From Planctomycetia bacterium (lineage in GTDB: Bacteria > Planctomycetota > MHYJ01 > WSZJ01): a DNA stretch of 34,426 bases. Position numbers and translations under genes: made by a program. The notes below the pieces were generated by a model. That model saw only the letters and a list, made by a program, of their open reading frames with translations. It was not told the origin of the DNA and searched no databases. Of this stretch, positions 15,239-23,128 are shown one piece after another. Position 1 is the stretch's first letter; each line of letters begins with the position of its first letter. The stretch spans positions 1 to 34,426 of the forward strand of contig JADLHC010000031.1 of the NCBI GenBank assembly GCA_020849035.1, given 5' to 3'.

Positions 15239-16539
15239 TTCGAGGGCGCCTCCGATGGGACGATCGTCAGGTCGAACTGGTAGAGCCCGGCCCGCTCCCC
15301 GCCCGTTTGAAGCTGCTTCCGCCCCGGCACGACCCGCACGCCGTCCGGCCTCAGCGCCTCGCCGAGCGCGGTCGCCAGCACGTCCGCCGACCCGGAGTCC
15401 GCCGCGAATCCCCTCACGGTCGCCCCGTCCCAGGCGATCTCCAGCCCGACCACCATCACCCCCGCGGGACGACGCTCCGCAATCGCGTCCAGCACGCGCT
15501 TCAGGTACCCCGGCGCAGGAAGCGCTCCCGCCGGAACCTCCGCCGAAAGCGCGTTTAACTCCCGCCTCTGCGTCTCCACCGCGGCCTTGAGCTTCCCGAG
15601 CGTCACCGAAGGCGCGCGCGCCTCGGCCACCTGTTTCGCGAGCCCGTCTTCCCGCGACTTGATCCCGCGCGCGTCCCACAGCATGAGCAGCCCCGCGGCC
15701 AGCAGCGCGACGGCCCCCACCGCGACCGCCGCCCCGCGTGTCATCGGTTTCGCCACCGGCACGATCGCCGCAACGACGTTCCCCGGTTTCCGCAACACCT
15801 CGCCCCACCCTTCCAGCCATTGGCGAAGCGGCCCTTCCTCCTCCAGCCGGAACACCGGCAGACCGTCAAGGTCCGCAGGCTCGCCCTCGGGCGCGGCGAC
15901 GAGGCACTCCGTGGCGGCGTCGGAGCCCGGGATGGCGCGAAGGGCGCGCGGTCCGACGTTGGGGTGGATGTGGGCGCGCAGGCCCTGGCCGTCGGGGTTC
16001 TCGACGAGCGCGTACAGCCCGCGCCAGACCTCGAGCCGCCCCCAGCCCGAGCCGTTGGCGCCGGCCGCGAGCGGCGCGGGGAGCGCCGCGGGATGGACGA
16101 TCCCTGCCAGGCGCCCGCCCAGGCGGTTCACCGCCGCGGCGACCCGGTCGCGCTCCGCCGCCGGCATCTGCACGACCTGGAACTCGCGTTCCCGGCCTTC
16201 CGTTCGATACCCCCGCCACGCCAGCGCCGAGTCCTCCGCCGTCATCCCCGACACCACCTGCGCCTCGTAGGCCAGCGCCTTCCCGACCTCCTCGTCCTTC
16301 AGCCCCGCCACCGCCAGCGGGTTCAGCTTCACCACCTGCACGAACGCATCGTCCGTCAGCACCCACACCGGTCCGCGGACCGGCCCGCCCGACCGCGCCG
16401 CGGCTTCCACCAGGTCCGCGAGCGTACCCTGCGGCGGGCGGGAGTGATTGTGAAGCGCCGTGACGCGCGGCGGATCCCCGGAGAGATCGGCGCGGGTGAG
16501 GACCCCGGCGCGGACGACGATGAGGGTGAGGGAGGCCAT
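15235..16539 (-). CDS. GspL/PilM-PilN-like fusion protein
   Basis: A 434-residue protein. Residues 1 to about 250 form a cytoplasmic domain with the weak pattern of the PilM/GspL actin-like fold (WVLTDDAFVQVVKLNP…AVNRLGGRLAGIVHP). One membrane helix follows (about 268-288, GAAVAVGAVALLAAGLLMLW), then a coiled coil (about 290-335), and a PilN/GspL-type ferredoxin-like periplasmic domain (PGYLKRVLDAIAERRPAGVMVVGLEI…VRGFAADS). The single chain thus does the work of PilM plus PilN, as GspL does. It starts 2 nt after the preceding pseudopilin stop and overlaps the GspM-like gene by ATGA. Confidence 0.82.
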   Translation of the reverse strand: MASLTLIVVRAGVLTRADLSGDPPRVTALHNHSRPPQGTLADLVEAAARSGGPVRGPVWVLTDDAFVQVVKLNPLAVAGLKDEEVGKALAYEAQVVSGMTAEDSALAWRGYRTEGREREFQVVQMPAAERDRVAAAVNRLGGRLAGIVHPAALPAPLAAGANGSGWGRLEVWRGLYALVENPDGQGLRAHIHPNVGPRALRAIPGSDAATECLVAAPEGEPADLDGLPVFRLEEEGPLRQWLEGWGEVLRKPGNVVAAIVPVAKPMTRGAAVAVGAVALLAAGLLMLWDARGIKSREDGLAKQVAEARAPSVTLGKLKAAVETQRRELNALSAEVPAGALPAPGYLKRVLDAIAERRPAGVMVVGLEIAWDGATVRGFAADSGSADVLATALGEALRPDGVRVVPGRKQLQTGGERAGLYQFDLTIVPSEAPSK

Positions 16540-16541
16540 GA

Positions 16542-17489
16542 TCAGGGAAGCACCAGGGATTGAGTCACGCTGCCCTGCACGACGACGACCGGCGTCGCGG
16601 GGCTTCTCGCGAGGGGAAGAAGCGCGGTTTCCTCGGAGCCCGCGCCCGGATCCGCGGCGACGCGGTAGGCCCGGACCACGCGGGAACCGATGGGCAGATC
16701 CGTGAAGACGGCGATTCCGGAAGTGCTCGCCGTGCCGTCGGCGGGAAGCGTCGATGACATGACCGCCCCAGCAGCGTTGAAGACGACCTGCCGCATCGTC
16801 CCGGCCGTGTGCGAGAGCGGCAGTCCCTCCTTGGGGCCGTAGACGCGCACCACCAGGAACTCACCCGCGCCCACGGGGGTTGTCAGCGTGAGCGGCACCG
16901 TCAGGGCGCCGCTCCATCGTGTCTCCGTCGGCGAGTCGAAGATCGCGTCGAGGTCGGCGTCATACGACATGCCCCCGGCCGTCGCGTCGCTTCCCAGGGT
17001 CCGCACGATTCCAACCGCATCGCCAGCGAGCGGCGTGCTCACGCCGTCGTCCTTGAGCGACAAGAACGCCGCGCCCCATGAATCCTGCAGCCGGTCGCCG
17101 CCGATCGGCAGGCGAAGGTACGGGCCTCTCCATCCCGCGCCGACGCGGACTTCGGAGTCGCCGGCCGGCGTGTCCACGATGTACGTCTTGAACGTCGGAA
17201 GCCACAGCTCGCTGAGCCACTTCCCCGAATCCGCATCCGCGGAGCGTTTCGGAAGCCGCCCCACGTCGGCCACGAAGCCGGTGTTGAGGAGGGTTCCGTC
17301 GGGGTTGCGAAGCGACTCGTCCCCGAGGACCGCGACTTCCGCGGCGCGAAGCGTCGAGCGGGACGAGTCGAAACGCGACTGGTCGACGAGATTCTCGGTC
17401 GACGTCACGGCAACCGTCGCGAGCAGGACAAGGATGAACAGGACGACGATCATCTCGACGAGCGTGAAGCCGGCGGAGCGGTGTCTCAT
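16542..17489 (-). CDS. Pseudopilin, operon-encoded, long C-terminal domain
   Basis: A 315-residue protein with a prepilin leader MRHRSAG, cleavage after Gly 7, FTLVE with Glu 12 and a hydrophobic helix (MIVVLFILVLLATVAVTSTENLV). The central part (GWRGPYLRLPIGGDRLQDSWGAAFL) matches the GspG-type WGPYL…D.WG core, and a second beta-rich domain follows (about 190-315, LTLTTPVGAGEFLVVRVYG … FTDLPIGSRVVRAYRV), which looks like an Ig/carboxypeptidase-regulatory-like sandwich. That extension is not usual for GspG. The ATG overlaps the stop of the preceding pseudopilin gene (ATGA), so the two are coupled. Confidence 0.85.
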   Translation of the reverse strand: MRHRSAGFTLVEMIVVLFILVLLATVAVTSTENLVDQSRFDSSRSTLRAAEVAVLGDESLRNPDGTLLNTGFVADVGRLPKRSADADSGKWLSELWLPTFKTYIVDTPAGDSEVRVGAGWRGPYLRLPIGGDRLQDSWGAAFLSLKDDGVSTPLAGDAVGIVRTLGSDATAGGMSYDADLDAIFDSPTETRWSGALTVPLTLTTPVGAGEFLVVRVYGPKEGLPLSHTAGTMRQVVFNAAGAVMSSTLPADGTASTSGIAVFTDLPIGSRVVRAYRVAADPGAGSEETALLPLARSPATPVVVVQGSVTQSLVLP

Positions 17490-18139
17490 GGAGCCCTCGT
17501 ATCCGCGACACGGACGTACAGGACCAGGTCGTCGCCGCACTGTGAGAGGTTGGGAAGCAGGTAGGTCCCGGCTCCGACGGGCGGCGCGGCGGGGATCTGG
17601 ATGATCCCGTCGGGCCCCGCGGAAACGAGCCGGGCGTGCCTCATCTCGTTCGCGTCCGGGGGCGTCGCGATCCAGTCGCCGTCGCCATCGGGGACCTGGA
17701 GGATGATCGGGCAGTTCCAGCCGTCGATGGCGGCGGGCGCCCCGTCGGCGCCCCAGGTGGTGGTAAAGCCGGCGAGGGCGTCCACCGCGTACGTGCCGGT
17801 CGCCGTCTGCAGGTAGGGCCCGTTCCAGCCGACGCGGGCGACCGGGTCCCAGGGAGGCACGCCGGCCGGCTGGGAGAAGAGGTTGCCGACCGTCGCCGGC
17901 ATCCGGCCAACGTCCTTGTAGTAGGCGCCGATGGCGTCGCGCAGGTGGCTCATGCTCGCCTTCGTCGCATCCGCCGGCGCCTGGTCCACGACGCTGCCGG
18001 TCGTCGCGACGATCAGGCCGGCCAGCAGCACGAGGATTCCGAGAACGATGACAATCTCCAGCAGGGTGAATCCAGCCTGCGGTCCGCCGGCGGCGCGGGC
18101 GCGTTTCACCGGGAGCGGGGAGCGGAGAACGGCTTTCAT
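17486..18139 (-). CDS. Pseudopilin (GspG-like), first gene of the secretion operon
   Basis: A 217-residue protein with a long basic prepilin leader (23 residues, ending GPQAG), cleavage before Phe 24, FTLLE with Glu 28, and a hydrophobic helix (IVIVLGILVLLAGLIVATTGSVV). Residues about 55-150 carry the GspG pattern HLRDAIGAYYKDVGRMP … VGWNGPYLQTATGTYAVDALAG, and a later DGIIQIP follows. It is closest in form to a major pseudopilin. The start is the ATG at 18139; there is no strong ribosome site, and the in-frame extension upstream would push the leader to about 100 residues. The operon promoter should lie in 18140-18385, where no convincing boxes or gene are visible. Confidence 0.85.
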   Translation of the reverse strand: MKAVLRSPLPVKRARAAGGPQAGFTLLEIVIVLGILVLLAGLIVATTGSVVDQAPADATKASMSHLRDAIGAYYKDVGRMPATVGNLFSQPAGVPPWDPVARVGWNGPYLQTATGTYAVDALAGFTTTWGADGAPAAIDGWNCPIILQVPDGDGDWIATPPDANEMRHARLVSAGPDGIIQIPAAPPVGAGTYLLPNLSQCGDDLVLYVRVADTRAP

Positions 18140-18385
18140 CGGAGCGTCGTGCGCGCCTTCCTCTACGGGGACGATGGAACGGACCATGCTGAAGCCGGCC
18201 CCCGGGACCGGGGCCGAATCCTCAGCGAATCTCCTGCCATGCCCGCGAATCGCGGCGAACCCGCCGGAAACGACGGGTGCAGCCGGAGTCCCGGCGTCCA
18301 CCCGCAGCCCGGTGTTCAGGCGATGAGCAGCGGTGGCGATGAACTGACCGAAGGGAACCAACCTCATGACGGGTCTCCAGGAAGC

Positions 18386-18421
18386 CGAATCCCCTTCCCC
18401 GGAAGCCGGGGAAGGGGTTCG
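18386..18421 (-). terminator. Hairpin terminator after pseudopilin 18430-19299
   Basis: A perfect 10-bp stem, CCCCTTCCCC (18391-18400) with its complement at 18408-18417, and a 7-nt loop, extended by CGAA/TTCG (18386-18389 and 18418-18421) across a single bulged base. It starts about 9 nt past the stop codon of the pseudopilin gene. It separates that gene from the operon downstream. The T tail is poor. Confidence 0.6.
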
Positions 18422-18429
18422 GGAAACGA

Positions 18430-19299
18430 CTAGTGAGGCGAAACGCCGGACAGGAAATCTCCCTGCGCCATCGCGCGGGTGCGGCCGTCGGGACCGATGA
18501 TCCCGACGAGCTTGGCCCTGGTGGTGACGCCGGCGACGGACGGGACCTCGAAGACGGCGAGGGCCCTGCTGTACTTTCCCGTGCCTCCGTCCTGCTCGAG
18601 GTACGGCGGCTCCAGGACCTGGTTGCCGTTGAGCGTGGCTTTCTTGCCGAAGCCGAGGACGATATAGATGTTGTTCTTGATCCGCGCGGGGCGGGTCGCG
18701 TCGTCCACGATCGTTGCGTCATCGACGTTCGGGTTGAGTGCGAAGTCGTTGAGCAGCACCTTGAGCCCCTCGCTCCGGACGCCCGGGCTTTCGTAGAGGC
18801 TGTTCAGCGTGACGGCATAGTCGACGTTGTACGTCCCGTCGTGCCCGGCGCCCGCATGGCCAAAGTGATGGCGCTCGGTCGCGCTGTCGCTGGCCACCAC
18901 GCCCGACGCGGAGCTGTGCATGAACATGTGGCTGATGCCCGCCTTGCTCAGCGACGCGAGCATGTCGTCCGTCAGCGGCGTCGGATCGACGTTGAACAGC
19001 GTGCTGGGCGCATAGCACTCCGCGCCGAGCTTCGTGTACCTCGTGTACGGGGAAGGCGCCGTTGCGGGGCTCGCCGAGATGTTCATGAGCGAGTCCCAGC
19101 CCTCCGGGTACTTGTGGTTGAGCCCGTAGAAGATCTCGATCTGCCGGCCCACGTCCGCCAGCGAGTACGCCTGCGTGCTCGACCGGCTGCGGTCGTAGAC
19201 GTCGTCCAGCTTCACCAGCATCAGCGAGGACAACAGGATCAGGATCCCCAGGACGACGAGCAGTTCGATCAGTGTGAAGCCTGTGGCGTTGCGACGCAT
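18430..19299 (-). CDS. Large pseudopilin, paralogue 2
   Basis: A 289-residue protein with leader MRRNATG, cleavage after Gly 7, FTLIE with Glu 12, and a hydrophobic helix (LLVVLGILILLSSLMLVKLDD). It then shows YGLNHKYPEGWDSL near residue 60 and the C-terminal cassette KYSRALAVFEVP…AKLVGIIGPDGRTR. Both motifs and the spacing match the product at 5145-5981 closely, so the two are recent paralogues. The centre holds a His-rich patch (ATERHHFGHAGAGHDG). A GGAGAGA ribosome site precedes the ATG. It is a single-gene unit, closed by its own hairpin, directly upstream of the secretion operon. Confidence 0.86.
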   Translation of the reverse strand: MRRNATGFTLIELLVVLGILILLSSLMLVKLDDVYDRSRSSTQAYSLADVGRQIEIFYGLNHKYPEGWDSLMNISASPATAPSPYTRYTKLGAECYAPSTLFNVDPTPLTDDMLASLSKAGISHMFMHSSASGVVASDSATERHHFGHAGAGHDGTYNVDYAVTLNSLYESPGVRSEGLKVLLNDFALNPNVDDATIVDDATRPARIKNNIYIVLGFGKKATLNGNQVLEPPYLEQDGGTGKYSRALAVFEVPSVAGVTTRAKLVGIIGPDGRTRAMAQGDFLSGVSPH

Positions 19300-19459
19300 G
19301 GACGCTCTCTCCGTGGAAACCGTGTAGAAGGGGCACGCACCTCGGTGAACACACCGAAGGGTCGATTCACGATGTTGGACCGGCCCGGCGCAGCGGCTGG
19401 AGCTTCAGCGCGGATGGAGCATCGGCGCGGCGAAGCGGCGGCGGACTACGACCGGCAGG

Positions 19460-19930
19460 TCAGAGGAGTGCCGGAAGCGGCACTTTGTCGAGCTCCCGCG
19501 CGGGAGCGTCGAAGGCCGTGAAGGCCAGGGACGCGACGAGTTCCCCGTCGCCCTGCGAGTGGGGGACCGGGTAGCAGACGTGAATGTGGGGAGGAATGCG
19601 GGAGGACTCGGGAATCGCGGAGTTCTCCGGGGCGTCGCCGCAGGTCCTGACTGTCCACGAGAGGACGCCCGGGACCGGCGCGGAGGCGTGAGTGGGGCAG
19701 CAGCACTTTCCTGCCGTGTGAACTTCGGGCTTGCAGCAGCAGGCTTTCGGTGTCGAGCACTCCACGGCGACGGTTGCGGCCGCAGGCGCGGGCGCCTGTT
19801 CCGGGCCTTTCGCCTGGTCCAGGCTCGCCAGGACTGCGCCGGACGTCCACAGCGAATACCAGAGGATCGCCGCCGCGACGGCAAGCCGCGAGGCCGAAAG
19901 GCTGATGATCCGCTTGAGTGGACAGTTCAT
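19460..19930 (-). CDS. Cys-rich exported protein, paralogue of the product at 2101-2547
   Basis: A 156-residue protein with a basic N-terminus (MNCPLKR), a hydrophobic segment (about 13-35, signal or anchor), an ACCCK motif, KCCCPTHA, a later Cys-Gly, a HIHVCYPVPHS patch and a terminal DKVPL. The order of CC-C cluster, CCC cluster, single Cys and DKVP mirrors the product at 2101-2547. The eight or more cysteines and several histidines suggest metal binding outside the cytoplasm. The ATG at 19930 is preferred over an upstream TTG because it puts the basic residues directly before the hydrophobic stretch; neither start has a Shine-Dalgarno. It sits between two large pseudopilin genes. Function unknown. 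Confidence 0.65.
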   Translation of the reverse strand: MNCPLKRIISLSASRLAVAAAILWYSLWTSGAVLASLDQAKGPEQAPAPAAATVAVECSTPKACCCKPEVHTAGKCCCPTHASAPVPGVLSWTVRTCGDAPENSAIPESSRIPPHIHVCYPVPHSQGDGELVASLAFTAFDAPARELDKVPLPALL

Positions 19931-20016
19931 CCCGGGAAGGTGGCGCGCAAATCCCAAGCCCGGCGAAACGCCGCATCCGTGTCGAATCGGGCGAGATTAC
20001 GTCACCGGCGAGGCGC

Positions 20017-20046
20017 AAGTTACCGTCGAGTAACGACGGGCGTCAA
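20017..20046 (-). promoter_or_regulatory. Promoter with overlapping inverted repeat upstream of the Cys-rich gene
   Basis: On the minus strand, TTGACG (20046-20041) and TAACTT (20022-20017) are 18 nt apart. An inverted repeat GTTAC-N6-GTAAC (20019-20034) covers the end of the spacer and most of the -10 box, the usual place for a repressor site. The implied 5' leader to the ATG at 19930 is about 80 nt. Confidence 0.4.
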
Positions 20047-20070
20047 CCTCCGGGTGCCTCCCCCTCCCGC

Positions 20071-20110
20071 AAAAAAAGACCCGGGGGCGCACCGTCGGGC
20101 GCCCCCGGGT
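20071..20110 (-). terminator. Rho-independent terminator after pseudopilin 20131-21066
   Basis: A perfect 12-bp GC-rich stem (20079-20090 with 20099-20110, 8-nt loop) followed in the minus direction by C and seven T residues. This is a textbook intrinsic terminator, about 20 nt past the stop codon. Confidence 0.9.
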
Positions 20111-20130
20111 GAATCGTCACTCTACCGCCG

Positions 20131-21066
20131 CTAGCCCGCACGCCCGCCGTTCGGCAACGACTCGTTAAACTGCTGCTGCGTGTAGTCCGGCGTCCGTCCG
20201 TAGCAGTCCATCACGCCAACCAGCACGCACCGCTCGCCCGACTCGTACACCTTGAAGACCGCGATGTAGCGACCGTAGTACTTCCCGTCGCATCCGGGGT
20301 AGACCGGCGCGTTCATCGCCGTCGTCGGAACCAGGCGGCAGTTCGGGCCGATCCCGACGCACACCAGTTGAGTCCCCGCCTCGGGCACGTACGTCCACGT
20401 CGCCCCGCTGTCCGCTGTCACCAGCTCCGCCGGAACCAGGCCACGCATGATGAGGTGCGCTCCGCCGCCCCTCGCCATCCCCGTCGTGCTCCCGTCCGCC
20501 CCTATCACCGCCGCCAGCATCGTTCCCGACGAAGGCAGCGTCCGCTTGTACTGGCCCGCGTTGTTCGCGTTGATCTCTCCCGTGAGCGTGTAGGGGGAGG
20601 CGCTGAGGATCGAAACGCCCTTCATGTCGTACACGTAGTCGAATCCGCCCCGCGTGAACGACCGGCGCTGGTTGCTTGTCAGGGTCCCCATGTCCAGGAC
20701 GTTCAGGAGTGCAGGGTTGTCCGTCACCATTCCACCGACCTGCTCGGAGGTGACCGGGTGCGCGACCTTCGTGAACAGGCCGTCCGGCGTGCCGTCCGGC
20801 GCCGCCAGGACCGCGTCCACGCCGTGCCCGCCATCCGTCAGCAGCGAATCGACACCCTGCGGGTACCGCTTCTGCAGGAGGAAGAACTCCTGGAGGTTCG
20901 CCGAGAGGGACGCCTGCGTGTGGGCCGAGGACGCCATGTCCGCCGAGCGGCCGAGCATGCCGAGCGCGGGGATCAGGAGCCCCGCGAGGATTGCGAGGAT
21001 GATCAGCACGACCAGCATCTCGATCAGGGTGAAACCGCGGCGCCGGATGCCAGAGGACAGGAACAT
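20131..21066 (-). CDS. Large pseudopilin, diverged paralogue 3
   Basis: A 311-residue protein with leader MFLSSGIRRRG, cleavage after Gly 11, FTLIE with Glu 16 and a hydrophobic helix (MLVVLIILAILAGLLIPALG). It keeps the family's RYPQGVDSLL motif near residue 65 and a diverged form of the C-terminal cassette (KYYGRYIAVFKV … CVLVGVMDCYGRT). Four cysteines in the last 90 residues could form disulphides outside the cell. The start is fixed by AAGGAGAT about 6 nt upstream of the ATG; an in-frame codon 48 nt further up lacks a ribosome site. It is a single-gene unit with a strong terminator. Confidence 0.86.
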   Translation of the reverse strand: MFLSSGIRRRGFTLIEMLVVLIILAILAGLLIPALGMLGRSADMASSAHTQASLSANLQEFFLLQKRYPQGVDSLLTDGGHGVDAVLAAPDGTPDGLFTKVAHPVTSEQVGGMVTDNPALLNVLDMGTLTSNQRRSFTRGGFDYVYDMKGVSILSASPYTLTGEINANNAGQYKRTLPSSGTMLAAVIGADGSTTGMARGGGAHLIMRGLVPAELVTADSGATWTYVPEAGTQLVCVGIGPNCRLVPTTAMNAPVYPGCDGKYYGRYIAVFKVYESGERCVLVGVMDCYGRTPDYTQQQFNESLPNGGRAG

Positions 21067-21342
21067 CGGGATCTCCTTGAGTTCTTCGGAACGAGGGAAC
21101 CGATCCTGGACCACCCGGGATCGGACCGCGAGGCGGCGGTCGGGTAACCCGCACTGGCGCGATACCGCGGCCGAAACGCAAGAACGGTGCCGTCCGTCCT
21201 GGGCCCGCGACGCACACTTCTCGTTTCCGCCGCAACGGCCTGTTCAAGAACTGACCGCCCTCGCTGCCCTTTCGCCAGGCGTGCCACAGCAGCCCAGTGG
21301 CCCGATGCTCCTCTGCTTGCCCGACGCACTCTGTCCCGCCGC
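21067..21342. other. Intergenic region between divergent pseudopilin and PfpI genes
   Basis: No gene is visible. The pseudopilin side holds the ribosome site and an inverted repeat CCGATCC-N11-GGATCGG (21100-21124) in what would be the 5' leader or promoter zone of the minus-strand gene. I see no convincing -35/-10 pair for that gene. The PfpI promoter lies at the right edge. Confidence 0.35.
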
Positions 21343-21371
21343 TTTCCGGAACGGGCCTCCCCGAATACATT
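21343..21371 (+). promoter_or_regulatory. Promoter of the PfpI-family gene, leaderless type
   Basis: A TTTCCG box (21343-21348) and TACATT (21366-21371) are 17 nt apart, and the ATG at 21378 follows 6 nt after the -10 box with no Shine-Dalgarno. The -35 match is weak; the -10 box and spacing match other first genes in this window. Confidence 0.4.
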
Positions 21372-21377
21372 GCCCCG

Positions 21378-22082
21378 ATGCGCTCCCGGCGCCGCGCCCT
21401 TTTCGTGCTTTCTTCCGCCACCGAGATCTCCATGCAATCAGGGCCGCCGATGCCCGCCGGCTTCTGGGTGGGGGAACTGGTAGCGCCTTGGGAGGCGCTT
21501 TCCGCCGAAGGCTTCGAGAATCTCCTGGCGACGCCCGGCGGCCGGACGCCGGATCCGCAGCACGAGTCGATGCCACCCGCCGGAAGCCCGGCCGGCGCGG
21601 CCTGGAAGCGATTCAAGTCGACGGGCGTTCTCCTCGCGCCGCGGTTTCTTGAGGACTTCGGGCCCGAAGAGAATCTCGCCGCGATCGTGATTCCCGGCGG
21701 CTACTCGCCCGTTGCGCAGCTTCCAGGATCCGCTCCACTCGGTTCGCTCCTGCGGGCGGCGATGCGCCGGGGCAGCGTCATCGCGGCGATCTGCCACGGC
21801 CCCGCGGCGCTTCTCGCCGAGAAATCGCCGGGAAAAGACTGGATCTTCTCCGGACGCAACGTGACTTGCTTCGCGGATGCCGAGGAGGCCGCGTGGCTCG
21901 GCGAACGGCGCCCGTCGCTGCTCGTGGAGTCCGCGCTTCGCGAATCCGGTGCCCGCGTCGAGGTCGCGGCTCCGTGGTCGTCGCACGTCGTCGTGGACGG
22001 CAACGTCGTCACCGGACAGAACTCTCCCTCCTGCACCGCATTCACGCAGGCCTTGGTGGGCCGCTGCCGGAGCCGGGCGTGA
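21378..22082 (+). CDS. DJ-1/PfpI-family protein (type 1 glutamine amidotransferase-like)
   Basis: A 234-residue protein with the family's order of elements: ALFVLSSATEI at the start, GFWVGELVAPWEAL carrying the conserved Glu, ATPGGRTPDPQ, AAIVIPGGYSPV, the nucleophile elbow AAICHGPAALL with the catalytic Cys followed by His, and GRNVTCFADAEE near the end. Its length and the GFW.EEL-type motif place it with the Hsp31/glyoxalase-III-like branch (methylglyoxal or damaged-protein defence) rather than the proteases. The ATG at 21378 is chosen because the fold's first strand follows at once; a longer frame upstream has no ribosome site. No obvious operon partner. Confidence 0.85.
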   Translation: MRSRRRALFVLSSATEISMQSGPPMPAGFWVGELVAPWEALSAEGFENLLATPGGRTPDPQHESMPPAGSPAGAAWKRFKSTGVLLAPRFLEDFGPEENLAAIVIPGGYSPVAQLPGSAPLGSLLRAAMRRGSVIAAICHGPAALLAEKSPGKDWIFSGRNVTCFADAEEAAWLGERRPSLLVESALRESGARVEVAAPWSSHVVVDGNVVTGQNSPSCTAFTQALVGRCRSRA

Positions 22083-22353
22083 GTCGCAGGAGTCCGGACT
22101 CCGTCGGACAGCGAGCGTACCGCACGCCCCGGGCATTCACTGACACCCTCCGCAGGTCCCTCGCGGGTTCACCGGTCGATGGATCGGTTCTCGTTTCGTT
22201 CATCCCGGGAAGGGGGGCGCGCTCCCTGTGCCGGCATGACGCCGGGGCATCCCCGGTCTCCCCAGAAGAGGGCGGGGAAGCCGGCTATGGCGGGCATACG
22301 ACGCGAGGGCGCGATTCCCGACAATTTCGCCGAGGTCCGGGCGTTCCTGGATC

Positions 22354-23121
22354 ATGCGAATCGCCCCCGCCCTGCTCGTCCTGGCCCTCGTCGCCGTCCG
22401 CGCGTCCGCCGACGAGCCCCGCGACCGCGCCGAGGTCCTCAAGCTGGGCGCCAAGGTCGTCGAATCCGGCCGCGACGGCGTGTACACGGTCGAGTGGTTC
22501 CCCGAGGACTTGGACAAGAAGAAGGACGGGACGGTGCGCGTCGTCTTCGCGCTTCACGGCTCCCAGGGCCACGCCGAAACCTCCGTCCGCCTCTGGCAGC
22601 CCTTCGCGAAAAAACACGGCGTCGCCGTCGTCGCGCTCCAGTGGTGGCTCGGTGAGGACAAATACCTTCAGCCGAAAGAGTCCTACGCGCTGCTCGAGGC
22701 GCGCCTCGCGGCGCTTCACAAAGACCACCCCGCGATCGCCGAAAAGGGCCACCTCCTTGACGGCTTCAGCCGCGGCTCCGCCAACGTCCCCGGGCTCGCC
22801 ATCCTCGACAACGACCCGGCGAAACGGATCTTCGGGCTATTCCTCTGCGACGCCGGCGCCTGGCCCGAGGACAAGCCCCCGCCCTACCTCAAGGACGCCG
22901 GCGACGACGCCTTCAAGGGCCAGCGCTTCGTCGGCTGCTTCGGCGGCAAGGACGTGCAGTTCGGCGCGCCCGCGACGAAGGCCGGCCGCGCGGCGAAGGC
23001 GTTCATCGAGAAGCGCGGCGGGCAATTCGAGCTGTGGTACGAGCCGGAGGACGGGACGCACGGGACGTTCATGAACACGCCGAAGATGGTGGAGGAGACG
23101 CTGGACCTCTGGCTCAAGTAA
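22354..23121 (+). CDS. Exported alpha/beta hydrolase (esterase-like)
   Basis: A 255-residue protein with a signal peptide (MRIAPALLVLALVAVRASA). The rest fits an alpha/beta hydrolase of the PHB-depolymerase/esterase type: VVFALHGSQGHAE (oxyanion strand and HG motif), the nucleophile elbow GFSRGS with Ser at about residue 140, and a late EDGTHGTFMNTP segment supplying the probable catalytic His. The catalytic Asp is probably in the CFGGKDVQFG segment. It ends 8 nt before the nikR promoter and appears monocistronic. The 271 bp before it show no gene, hairpin or clear promoter. Substrate unknown. Confidence 0.8.
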   Translation: MRIAPALLVLALVAVRASADEPRDRAEVLKLGAKVVESGRDGVYTVEWFPEDLDKKKDGTVRVVFALHGSQGHAETSVRLWQPFAKKHGVAVVALQWWLGEDKYLQPKESYALLEARLAALHKDHPAIAEKGHLLDGFSRGSANVPGLAILDNDPAKRIFGLFLCDAGAWPEDKPPPYLKDAGDDAFKGQRFVGCFGGKDVQFGAPATKAGRAAKAFIEKRGGQFELWYEPEDGTHGTFMNTPKMVEETLDLWLK

Positions 23122-23128
23122 CCGGGCG

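Noticed and set aside
18140-18367. N-terminal extension of the first operon pseudopilin.
   Set aside because: A prepilin leader of about 100 residues would be exceptional; the ATG at 18139 gives a plausible 23-residue basic leader.
22083-22353. Possible small gene or regulatory element between the PfpI and hydrolase genes.
   Set aside because: Frames here lack ribosome sites and recognisable sequence, and no hairpin or clear promoter boxes were seen.
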